64,000 nucleotides of DNA from an uncultured Pelagibacteraceae bacterium (lineage in GTDB: Bacteria; Pseudomonadota; Alphaproteobacteria; Pelagibacterales; Pelagibacteraceae). The notes below the pieces were generated by a model. It was not told the DNA's origin. It made no database searches and saw nothing but the letters and a program-made list of their open reading frames with translations. The stretch lies in NCBI GenBank assembly GCA_902551985.1, contig CACDFI010000002.1:62001-126000 (forward strand). Reading direction: 5' to 3'. This document shows positions 57,401-64,000 of this stretch, in pieces; within the stretch, counting starts at the first letter, position 1, and every line of letters starts with the position of its first letter. A program made the translations under genes and the position numbers.

Positions 57401-58952
57401 GGTAAAGAGGCCTATATTTATCAGATAATACAGCAAGAGGTGTATCATCACCCATGGATCCAGTTGCTTCTTTGGCATCTTCAGCCATAGGATGAAGGAT
57501 TAGTTCTAAATCCTCAAGGCTATAGCCAAAACAGTGTTGTATTTTTTTTAATTCAGAGCCTGAATACTGGTTTTTTTCATTTTCTATTAGAAATTTTTTA
57601 TCAAGATCAATGATCTGGTTGTTAAACTTTTTAAATTCTTTTGCTAAATAATTCTTAATTGCATTATTAGAATAGATTTTTCCCTTTTCAATTCTCACAC
57701 CCAATATTTCACCTGGACCAAGTCTCCCTTTTGAAACAATTTTCTTTTCATTTAAATCAATCATACCTGTTTCAGACCCAGCAAATAAAAGTTTATCTCT
57801 GGTAACAGTATATCTAAGTGGTCTTAGACCATTTCTGTCACTTCCAACAATTACCCACTCATTGTCTGTAGCAGCAACTGCAGCAGGTCCATCCCAAGGT
57901 TCCATAGTACTATTTAAAAAATTGAATAATTGTTGGTGATCTTTTGGCAAAACTTTACTTTTTTTTGACCACGCATCTGGAATTAACATAAGTTTTGCCA
58001 AAGGTGCTGAGTGACCGGAGATATTTAATAATTCAAAAACATTGTCCAACGATGCAGAGTCAGAATTTCCAGCAGGAATGACTGGTTTCAAATTTTCCAT
58101 ATCATCAAACAATGGACTAAACATTTCTTCTTGGTGTATATTCATCCAATTAACATTACCCTTAAGCGTATTTATTTCACCGTTATGAGCGATAGCTCTA
58201 AACGGTTGAGCTAAATCCCAGCTTGGTGCTGTATTAGTTGAAAACCTCTGATGAAAAATTGCATATCTTGAAATAAAACGTTCATCTTTTAAATCTGTAT
58301 AAAAGTCTGACAAAGCTTCTGCAAGAAACATTCCTTTGTAAATAATTGATTTTGAACTAAATGAGCAAATATAAAAATTATTTAATTGATTTTTTAAGGC
58401 TTCTTTTTCAATTTTTCTTCTTGTCTCGTATAATATTCTCTCTAAATTTTTGCCAACAATTGATTTATCATTATGAGTAAACAAAACTTGAGTAATTTCA
58501 GGTCTCGTTAATTCAGCTTTTTCACCAAGTACAGATGGATCAACCGGAACTTGTCTCCATCCATATATATTAAAATTCTTTTTTGTGAGTTCACTCTCTA
58601 CTATTGTTCTACATTGCTCTTGACCACCAAAATCGTTCCTCGGAAGGAAGATCATTCCTACACATAAATCTGAATTATCGTGTTTGTGACCAGTAATTTC
58701 TATTTTCTCTGCAAAAAAATCTTTTGGTATCTCAATATGTATTCCTGCTCCATCACCTGTTTTTCCATCAGCGTCAATAGCGCCCCTGTGCCAAACAGCT
58801 TTCAAAGCCTCAATTCCATATTCAACTACTTTTCTTGATTTTAGACCTTCAGTTGAAGCTACAAGACCTACTCCACATGCATCATGTTCCATTTTCTCAT
58901 CATAAACATGATTTTTTTTTAATAATTCACGATTTTTTTTTTGGATATCCAT
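54456..58952 (-). CDS. gltB: Glutamate synthase (NADPH) large subunit
   Basis: GltB, with GltD, makes glutamate from glutamine and 2-oxoglutarate. The 1498-residue protein has a glutamine amidotransferase domain with the mature-N-terminal Cys in EHDACGVGLVAS, so a propeptide of about 25 residues is cleaved. A central domain follows, then the FMN synthase domain with GEGGEDEKRF and ISGHNGGTGATP. The 3Fe-4S cluster motif CIMVRQCHSNTCPVGVCTQ and a C-terminal beta-helix (GAT...GSIVILGDVGDNFGAGMTGG) complete it. It is coupled to gltD by TAATG. Confidence 0.97.
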   Translation of the reverse strand: MDIQKKNRELLKKNHVYDEKMEHDACGVGLVASTEGLKSRKVVEYGIEALKAVWHRGAIDADGKTGDGAGIHIEIPKDFFAEKIEITGHKHDNSDLCVGMIFLPRNDFGGQEQCRTIVESELTKKNFNIYGWRQVPVDPSVLGEKAELTRPEITQVLFTHNDKSIVGKNLERILYETRRKIEKEALKNQLNNFYICSFSSKSIIYKGMFLAEALSDFYTDLKDERFISRYAIFHQRFSTNTAPSWDLAQPFRAIAHNGEINTLKGNVNWMNIHQEEMFSPLFDDMENLKPVIPAGNSDSASLDNVFELLNISGHSAPLAKLMLIPDAWSKKSKVLPKDHQQLFNFLNSTMEPWDGPAAVAATDNEWVIVGSDRNGLRPLRYTVTRDKLLFAGSETGMIDLNEKKIVSKGRLGPGEILGVRIEKGKIYSNNAIKNYLAKEFKKFNNQIIDLDKKFLIENEKNQYSGSELKKIQHCFGYSLEDLELILHPMAEDAKEATGSMGDDTPLAVLSDKYRPLYHFFRQNFSQVTNPPIDSLRENKVMSLKTRFGNLGNILDFSDLTEENIYVLDSPILSNNQFEKFVKYFGDNYRILNCIFEIDETLENSIDKIKRDAEKAVREGVTQLILSDKNISETKLPMPMLLCIGAINTHLIKLGLRGYVSINVQTGDALDTHSFATLIGVGATTVNPYLAFDSLFQRYSKKLFGKFSYDECVSRYIKSVNFGLLKIMSKMGISVLSSYRGGCNFETVGLSRTIVKDYFPGVISKISGIGLSGIEKKIRSIHEDAFDIHSNILPIGGIYRYRKNGETHQYQGKLIHLLQAAVGSNSYDTYKKYTKGIYGLKPINLRDLIDFKNQEAIAIDEVEPISEIMRRFGSGSMSHGALSKEAHETLAIGMNRIKGASCSGEGGEDEKRFKVLENGDSANSRVKQIASARFGVTINYLNNCNEIEIKIAQGAKPGEGGQLPGFKVTEEIAKLRHSTPGVTLISPPPHHDIYSIEDLAQLIYDLKQINPKARVGVKLVASSGIGTIAAGVAKAKADIILISGHNGGTGATPQTSVKYVGIPWEMGLTEANQVLTLNKLRHLVTLRTDGGIKTGRDVVMAAMMGAEEFGVATTALVAMGCIMVRQCHSNTCPVGVCTQDDELRKKFTGTPDKLVNLFSFIAQEVREILASLGFKSLNEVIGRTDLLRQVSKGSPNLDDLDLNPLFVQADPGKNKRYCEKPIINEVPDTLDQKIWPEIENLIDNNSPLDKTYEIKNTDRAVGTRISYHLYKKFGNNKLEENTFSLNFKGSAGQSFGAFGIKGLKLILKGDANDYVAKGLSGASVIVKLPEESNLVSNENTIIGNTVLYGATSGTLLAAGQAGERFAVRNSGATAVVEGCDSNGCEYMTGGSIVILGDVGDNFGAGMTGGMAFVYDPNNEFPKKANPETIIWQTPETEFWKNNLKELVLNHYQETESNVSKNILENFDVEINNFLQVCPKEMIDKLENPITNKSVVGKAS

Positions 58953-60385
58953 TATGCAACTTTCATTTTTTGTTTTGATTGAAGAAAACTTTCGATTGAA
59001 GTTGCTGCATCTCTTCCATCTTTAATAGCCCACACAACTAATGATGCTCCTCTAACAATATCTCCTGCTGCGAATACACCAGGAATACTTGTTTCTAAGG
59101 TATCAAAGTCAGCCTTAATAGTTCCCCATTGTGAAACTTTTAACCTTGGCTCTTGAAAAAGAATAGGTAAGTCCTCTGGATCAAATCCTAGAGACTTAAT
59201 CACTAAATCTGCTTTTATTTCAAACTCTGAATTTTCTTCTACAACTGGTTTTCTTCTTCCACTCTCATCTGGGTCAGTTAATTTCATTTTATCAACTATA
59301 ATACTCTTTACCTTATTAGAACCTTTAAATTCTTTTGGATTACTTAACCAAATAAATTCAACACCCTCTTCCTCTGCATTACCTACTTCTCTAGCAGATC
59401 CGGGCATATTTTCTCTATCTCTTCTGTATAAACATTTTACAGATTTAGCTTTTTGTCGAACTGATGTCCTTACACAATCCATTGCTGTGTCTCCTCCACC
59501 AATAACTACGACATCTTTTCCTTCAGCATTAAGTGTACCGTTATCAAACATTTCAACTTTATCACCTAAACCTTTTTTATTTGACGCTGTTAGGAATTCC
59601 ATTGCAGGAAAAATATTACCTAGGTCATTTCCTGGTAAATTTACTTCTCTAGGTTTGTAAACACCTGTGGAAATTAATATTGCATCATGTTTTGATTGTA
59701 GTTCTTTTAAAGTAGAGTCTTTACCAACTTCAAAATTGTTTATAAAATTTATACCTCCGTCTTTCAGAAGTTTAATTCTTCTTTCAACTACATGTTTCTC
59801 TAGTTTAAAGTTTGGAATTCCATAAATAAGTAATCCACCAGCTCTATCATATCTATCGTATATTGTTACTTGATATCCTTTTTTTCTTAGTTCTTCTCCA
59901 CAAGCTAACCCTGCTGGTCCCGCACCTATAATTCCAACACTTTGTTCATGTTCAATTTTTACTTTTATTGGTTTAACCCATCCATTTTCCCATGCTTTGT
60001 CGGTTAGATATTTTTCAATTGATCCTATGGTAACAGTGCCATGCCCTGACTGTTCGATTACACAATTTCCCTCGCATAGTCTGTCCTGAGGACAAATTCT
60101 TCCACATACTTCTGGCATATTATTTGTGCTTTGGGATAAGTGATATGCCTCTTCATATCTTCCTTCTGCAGTGAGTTTTAACCAATCTGGAATATTGTTA
60201 CTTAAAGGACAATGAACTTGACAAAAGGGGACACCACACTGTGAGCATCTGCTAGACTGCTCTTTGGCCCTATCATGTATAAATTCTTGATATATCTCGC
60301 CAAAATCCTCTTTTCTTTGGGATTTGTCTCTTTTAGGTGGATTTTGTTGACCTATATCCACAAATTGAAGCATTTTGTTTGTCAT
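58952..60385 (-). CDS. gltD: Glutamate synthase (NADPH) small subunit
   Basis: This is a 477-residue NADPH-dependent reductase that feeds electrons to GltB. The N-terminal iron-sulfur cysteines are CSQCGVPFCQVHCPL and CGRICPQDRLCEGNC. An FAD-binding GIIGAGPAGLACGEEL follows, then an NADPH-binding VVIGGGDTAMDC and the C-terminal GVFAAGDIVRGASLVVWAIKDGRDAA. The start could be ATG 60385 or 60373 (MLQFVDIG); I kept the longer. The 177-nt region before it is shared with the divergent uppP. Confidence 0.95.
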   Translation of the reverse strand: MTNKMLQFVDIGQQNPPKRDKSQRKEDFGEIYQEFIHDRAKEQSSRCSQCGVPFCQVHCPLSNNIPDWLKLTAEGRYEEAYHLSQSTNNMPEVCGRICPQDRLCEGNCVIEQSGHGTVTIGSIEKYLTDKAWENGWVKPIKVKIEHEQSVGIIGAGPAGLACGEELRKKGYQVTIYDRYDRAGGLLIYGIPNFKLEKHVVERRIKLLKDGGINFINNFEVGKDSTLKELQSKHDAILISTGVYKPREVNLPGNDLGNIFPAMEFLTASNKKGLGDKVEMFDNGTLNAEGKDVVVIGGGDTAMDCVRTSVRQKAKSVKCLYRRDRENMPGSAREVGNAEEEGVEFIWLSNPKEFKGSNKVKSIIVDKMKLTDPDESGRRKPVVEENSEFEIKADLVIKSLGFDPEDLPILFQEPRLKVSQWGTIKADFDTLETSIPGVFAAGDIVRGASLVVWAIKDGRDAATSIESFLQSKQKMKVA

Positions 60386-60562
60386 CGGAGTCGGCTTATA
60401 TACGAATTTGAAATATGTATAAAGTATAACTAGGTAATATATTCTGACATATATTTTTAAAAAACCGCTTATTTAAACATTTTTTTCAAATTTGCATAGT
60501 AGCTATGCGTAATAGTAATTGCCTTATTTAAGTAATCTTTTAACTATCTATTTAATTCTCAA
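60386..60562. promoter_or_regulatory. Divergent promoter region of gltD and uppP, with a hairpin
   Basis: This 177-nt spacer has no ORF. A perfect inverted repeat GCATAG-TAG-CTATGC lies at 60494-60508. AT-rich -10-like elements (TTATACTTTATACAT on the minus strand, about 60414-60428) could serve gltD. The hairpin is a candidate operator for a nitrogen or redox regulator or part of an mRNA leader of uppP. No riboswitch was recognised. Confidence 0.45.
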
Positions 60563-61330
60563 ATGATTTCAAAATATATAGAAACATCAATATTAGCATT
60601 CATCCAAGGATTTACTGAGTTTATCCCCGTGAGTTCCTCCGCACATCTCATTATAATTTCAAAGATTTCTAATTTTAATGTTAGCTCACTTCAATTAGAT
60701 ATAAGCCTGCATTTAGGTTCACTTTTAGCAATTATTTTTTATTTTAGAAAAGATTTATTAAATATAACCAAAAATAAATCATTATTTCTTTTAATAGTAC
60801 TAGGATCAATTCCATTAATTATTGTTGGCTATTTTTTTTATTCATCGGGACTAATTGAAAATTTAAGAAATTTAAAAGTGATAGCCTGGACTACATTAAT
60901 ATTTGGAATATTATTGTTTATTGCAGATAGATCTACAATTAAAAATAAAATTAATGATAATTTAAATCTTAAAAATATTTTACTAATAGGTATTTTACAA
61001 ATGTTGGCTATTATACCTGGAGTTAGTAGATCTGGAATTATAATTACTGCATCAAGATTTTTAAATTTTGATAGAGTTGATTCCTCTAAAATATCCTTTT
61101 ACTTATCCATACCTGCATTAGCTGGAGCAAGTGTACTGAGTATTAAAGATATAATTAATACAAATATAGATATGAATTTTTTGTTTATATTTGCAGTCTT
61201 ATTATCATTTGTTATTTCTTATTTAACAATAAAATATTTTTTGATTTATGTAAGGAATTTTAATTTAAATATTTTCGTTTATTACAGAACATTTCTTGCA
61301 TTAATTCTTTTTGTAATTGCATATTCTTAA
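60563..61330 (+). CDS. uppP: Undecaprenyl-diphosphatase
   Basis: UppP (BacA) dephosphorylates undecaprenyl pyrophosphate for recycling in cell-wall synthesis. The 255-residue polytopic protein has the catalytic first motif AFIQGFTEFIPVSSSAHLIIIS (about 12-33) and the second motif IIPGVSRSGIIITA (about 152-165), with about seven or eight hydrophobic segments. Length is near the usual 265. Its TAA shares TTAA with the stop of the convergent EamA gene. Confidence 0.95.
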   Translation: MISKYIETSILAFIQGFTEFIPVSSSAHLIIISKISNFNVSSLQLDISLHLGSLLAIIFYFRKDLLNITKNKSLFLLIVLGSIPLIIVGYFFYSSGLIENLRNLKVIAWTTLIFGILLFIADRSTIKNKINDNLNLKNILLIGILQMLAIIPGVSRSGIIITASRFLNFDRVDSSKISFYLSIPALAGASVLSIKDIINTNIDMNFLFIFAVLLSFVISYLTIKYFLIYVRNFNLNIFVYYRTFLALILFVIAYS

Positions 61331-62211
61331 GTTTTGGTACTCGGAGAAATTTGAGAAGAAATTACAGCAACTAATATTAAAAAACATCCAATCATATTAT
61401 TCATAGTTAAAAACTGGTTAAGAATTACCCATCCAGCAATTGCTGCAAACACTCCCTCTAACGAATAAATAATTGCGGCAGGTGCCTCTTCTATATTTTT
61501 TTGAGCAAACATTTGTAATGTAAAGGCAATTCCACCTGATAATGCACCAGCATAAAGTATTGAACTACTTTCCATTAAAATTTTAGAAATATTAATTTCC
61601 TCAAATACATATGAAAAAATTATTGAGAGCATTGCCACAAATAAAGCCTGTAATGCGGCGTAGAACATTGGAATATCAAATTCTTCCATGAATTTACCTG
61701 CAAAAATTATGTGTAATGCCCAAAATATGGAACATAAAATAACTAAACCATCACCTAACATTATTTCTGAATTAGAAAAATCACTTAGGAGATATACACC
61801 TAAAACACAAAGACCAATTGCAGGCCAAATACTCCAATGGACTTTTTTTGAATAAATAAAAAATAATAAAATTGGAACTATAGGAACGTAAAATACCGTA
61901 AAAAATGCAGCATTTGCAATATTTGTGTATTGAAGGGCGGCTTGTTGTAAAAAAGTTCCTAAGAAAAGTGAAACTCCCATAAAAACTAAATACTTTATAA
62001 AAAGTTTTGATTTTGAGAGTATCTCAAACTTGATTTTCTTCCTTTCAAAGAGTAACGCAAGCGGTAAAATAGTTAAAAATCCTATAACAAATCTTGCTGA
62101 ATTAAATGTTAAAGGACCAATATTATCCATGCCTGTATCTTGTGCAATAAAAGCTGTACCCCAAATAAAAGTTGTAATTATTGCGCAGACCATAGAAAGA
62201 GATTTTGTCAT
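61327..62211 (-). CDS. EamA/DMT-superfamily transporter
   Basis: This is a 294-residue inner-membrane protein with ten hydrophobic segments arranged as two EamA repeats (about 5-140 and 150-290). Recognisable phrases are FIWGTAFIAQD and ALQYTNIANAAFFTVFYVPIVP in repeat one, and ALHIIFAGKFMEEF and EAPAAIIYSLEGVFAAIAGWVILNQFL in repeat two. DMT proteins export or import small metabolites; the substrate is not predictable. It is codirectional with the dioxygenase and E2 genes, 22 nt after the dioxygenase. Confidence 0.9.
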   Translation of the reverse strand: MTKSLSMVCAIITTFIWGTAFIAQDTGMDNIGPLTFNSARFVIGFLTILPLALLFERKKIKFEILSKSKLFIKYLVFMGVSLFLGTFLQQAALQYTNIANAAFFTVFYVPIVPILLFFIYSKKVHWSIWPAIGLCVLGVYLLSDFSNSEIMLGDGLVILCSIFWALHIIFAGKFMEEFDIPMFYAALQALFVAMLSIIFSYVFEEINISKILMESSSILYAGALSGGIAFTLQMFAQKNIEEAPAAIIYSLEGVFAAIAGWVILNQFLTMNNMIGCFLILVAVISSQISPSTKT

Positions 62212-62233
62212 TTTATTAAACTAAACTATTAAA

Positions 62234-63334
62234 TTAATTTATTCCGTTCATCCTACAAGAACTATCAAAATCTTCTTTGTTTATATAACATCCAGACATT
62301 TTTCTTACTCCACTAAATGATCCTCTTCCATGAAGTATTCGCCAATTATTAAATATTAAAAGCTCTCCAGGTTTCAGTACATGTCTCCATTGGTAATCTT
62401 TATTGTTTGCAAGTAAGTCAAACTTTTTAATTGCTTCATAAAACTTTAAAGTTAAATCCTTTTCAAATCTAAAAGGTGCTCGATCGTAATTGTTAAAACT
62501 TACCTGAATAATTTCATTATTTTTATTTAATTTAAATATTGGTCTTTCAGCTTCAAGGAAAACTCCATCACCAACGTAATTACCTTTTACATTTATTTTT
62601 GTAAGCAACTCATACATTTGCCAGTCTTCTTTTTTGATTGTTTCGGCAATCTTTAATCCATCAACCATTATTGAGTCACCACCCTTAGCATTATAGTCAC
62701 AACATAATAATAATTGTAACCCAGGGGCATCATTACTATATGTTGAGTCTGTATGTGGTCTTAACTCTTCTTGAGTATAAGCGCTATCAGCCTTATTTTC
62801 GTCAGACTCAAAACTCCACAGTCCTCCGAATATAGAATTTCTTACATATCCAATTTTATTAGCAATTTTTTCAACACATTTTAAATTTGTTTCGCAATTT
62901 CTAATTACTAAAAAACCATAAGTGTGCAGACTTTTTAAAAAGTTTTTAAATCCATCATTTGATAAGATAGAATTATAATCTACAAATATCTCTTGGTGAA
63001 TTTCATTTGATCCCCAAATTTTTAAATTTGATTTTGTTTCTCTTTTTTTATCTATTTTATTATTTACTAAAAATTCAAATGAATATTGGACTGGCTTTTC
63101 TAGATCAGGCCAGGAGATGCTCAAGTATTTGCCATTTTCTAATATTTCAGCATTTTTTATTTTTAAATTTAGATCTAAAGATGCTGTAAAAGTCTTTCGT
63201 TGACTAGACCTTTTGTCCCAATTTTGCTCATCTTTTGCATGATCTCGCAACCAAATATTAGGAAAAATTTCTGAGTTTTCTCCGCCAAAATGGACATGAA
63301 GATCATTTGGTAATATTTCAATTTTTGTAATCAT
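62234..63334 (-). CDS. TauD/TfdA-family 2-oxoglutarate dioxygenase, gamma-butyrobetaine/trimethyllysine hydroxylase-like
   Basis: This is a 366-residue Fe(II)/2-oxoglutarate oxygenase. Metal ligands are H194 and D196 (LRPHTDSTY) and the distal H335 in WRILHGRGSFSG, followed by RKMSGCYINKEDFDS. This C-terminus is typical of the carnitine-pathway hydroxylases. An N-terminal domain with FPNIWLRDHAKDEQNW resembles their DUF971-type domain, but the usual zinc cysteines are absent. Probable substrates are quaternary-amine compounds such as gamma-butyrobetaine or trimethyllysine (inference). Its ATG overlaps the E2 stop (ATGA). Confidence 0.8.
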   Translation of the reverse strand: MITKIEILPNDLHVHFGGENSEIFPNIWLRDHAKDEQNWDKRSSQRKTFTASLDLNLKIKNAEILENGKYLSISWPDLEKPVQYSFEFLVNNKIDKKRETKSNLKIWGSNEIHQEIFVDYNSILSNDGFKNFLKSLHTYGFLVIRNCETNLKCVEKIANKIGYVRNSIFGGLWSFESDENKADSAYTQEELRPHTDSTYSNDAPGLQLLLCCDYNAKGGDSIMVDGLKIAETIKKEDWQMYELLTKINVKGNYVGDGVFLEAERPIFKLNKNNEIIQVSFNNYDRAPFRFEKDLTLKFYEAIKKFDLLANNKDYQWRHVLKPGELLIFNNWRILHGRGSFSGVRKMSGCYINKEDFDSSCRMNGIN

Positions 63335-64000
63335 TTACTTAGGTTGTAAGCAAAGTTTGCTCCTAAATTATCTTTTAACTCATTATTAAATTTAGCAGCC
63401 TCTGCTCCGTCTATAATTCGATGGTCATATGATAGTGATAAAGGTAAAATAGTTCTTGGAATAAATTTTCCGTCTTTAAATACCTGTTTTTTATAGCTTC
63501 TGCCTATTCCAAGGATAGCAACTTCAGGAAAATTAATTATTGGTGTAAAGAACGATCCTCCAATTCCACCTAAACTAGTAATAGTCATCGATCCACCAAA
63601 GAATTCTTTTTTATCAATTTTTAGATTTCTGCAATCATCACTTACTTTTTTCAAGTCCTTACTTAAATCTTTTATATCTTTTCGATTAGCATCTCTAATC
63701 TTAGGTACCATAAGTCCATGTTGGGTATCAACTGCGATGCCGATGTGAAAATACTTTTTAAATATAATTTTACCATTTTCAATATCATCAATTGATGAAT
63801 TAAAAGATGGAAATTTTTTAAGTGATAGTACTAATGCTTTTATAATAAATGCAAGTGGAGTAATTTTTATTTTTTCTCCAGAGTAGTTATCTTTAAGTGA
63901 ACTTCTAAACTCTTCCATTTCGGTGATATCAGCTTCATCATGATTTGTAACATGTGGAATATTAGTCCAAGAGTTAACTAGATGAGGAGCAGCAATTTTT
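63331..64000 (-). CDS. 2-oxo acid dehydrogenase E2 acyltransferase, C-terminal part (5' end outside window)
   Basis: The frame is open from the edge at 64000 to the TGA at 63331-63333, so an internal Met at 63918 is not the start. The catalytic domain includes FHIGIAVDTQHGLMVPKIRD, MTITSLGGIGGSFFTPIINFPEVAILGIGR and the catalytic LPLSLSYDHRIIDGAEAAKF. The LPLSLSYDHR form resembles E2 of the AceE (homodimeric E1) pyruvate dehydrogenase rather than the mitochondrial-like type. Lipoyl and E1/E3-binding domains are outside the window. It is coupled to the dioxygenase gene. Confidence 0.9.
   Translation of the reverse strand, partial: KIAAPHLVNSWTNIPHVTNHDEADITEMEEFRSSLKDNYSGEKIKITPLAFIIKALVLSLKKFPSFNSSIDDIENGKIIFKKYFHIGIAVDTQHGLMVPKIRDANRKDIKDLSKDLKKVSDDCRNLKIDKKEFFGGSMTITSLGGIGGSFFTPIINFPEVAILGIGRSYKKQVFKDGKFIPRTILPLSLSYDHRIIDGAEAAKFNNELKDNLGANFAYNLSK

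Overview
This window is a very AT-rich, gene-dense chromosomal segment of an alphaproteobacterium, most likely a SAR11 (Pelagibacterales) cell. The evidence is AT-rich sequence with lysine-, isoleucine- and asparagine-rich proteins, almost no spacer DNA, stop-start overlaps (TAATG, ATGA) between most neighbouring genes, and alphaproteobacterial signatures. These signatures include trpF-trpB-trpA-accD-folC next to trxA, a DUF2948 gene between murA and hisD, the bolA/dnaJ-like/cobS/cobT block, a RegB-type kinase with GGTINPF, and a tRNA-His with A73 and no encoded G-1. I saw no insertion sequence, prophage, CRISPR array or rRNA gene. Species assignment is inference, because no marker gene could be compared.

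Layout. 1-11282 (+): end of kdsD, lptC, lptB, aroA, cmk, rpsA, HU/IHF gene, pyrF, trpF, trpB, trpA, accD, folC. 11279-15023 (-): trxA, then an exonuclease I-like gene, a small RecB/MGME1-like nuclease and rmuC, standing where relatives usually carry addAB. 15068-18238 (-): hisG, hisZ, hisS and tRNA-His, whose 3' end is 4 nt from the hisS start. 18239-18467 is a spacer rich in inverted repeats. 18468-22880 (-): cold-shock gene, tRNA-Phe, infA, hisD, DUF2948, murA, dcd and two small genes. 22976-31195: tRNA-Thr (+), a VTT membrane protein (-), then rpmH-rnpA-yidD-yidC-argB-HAD-dapD-dapE-HDAC-like-SET (+). 31192-35285 (-): truA, fmt, def, an unknown secreted protein and a tiny membrane protein. 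35341-36943 (+): aroK-aroB. 36935-40500: bolA (-) diverging from dnaJ-like-cobS-cobT (+). 40497-43835 (-): regB-like and gyrB. 44007-53662 (-): glycosyltransferase-thrS-infC-rpmI-rplT-pheS-pheT-lepA-tRNA-Ser. 53702-64000: ABHD10-like hydrolase (+), gltB-gltD (-), uppP (+), then EamA transporter, 2-oxoglutarate dioxygenase and the end of an E2 acyltransferase (-).

Together the genes cover shikimate, tryptophan, histidine, lysine, arginine and glutamate synthesis, envelope building (Lpt, MurA, UppP, YidC), translation and DNA end processing. All seven convergent gene junctions overlap or lie within 3 nt, so there is no room for ordinary terminators.

The items most worth following up are the tRNA-His/hisS fusion-like arrangement, the structured spacer beside it, the nuclease cassette in the addAB position, the 34-bp palindrome covering both start codons of bolA and the dnaJ-like gene, the adjacent HDAC-like and SET-domain genes, and a set of core enzymes (TrpB, AccD, Cmk, FolC, HisRS) with changes in normally invariant motifs. 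I judged motifs by eye from memory of the families; no alignment was run.
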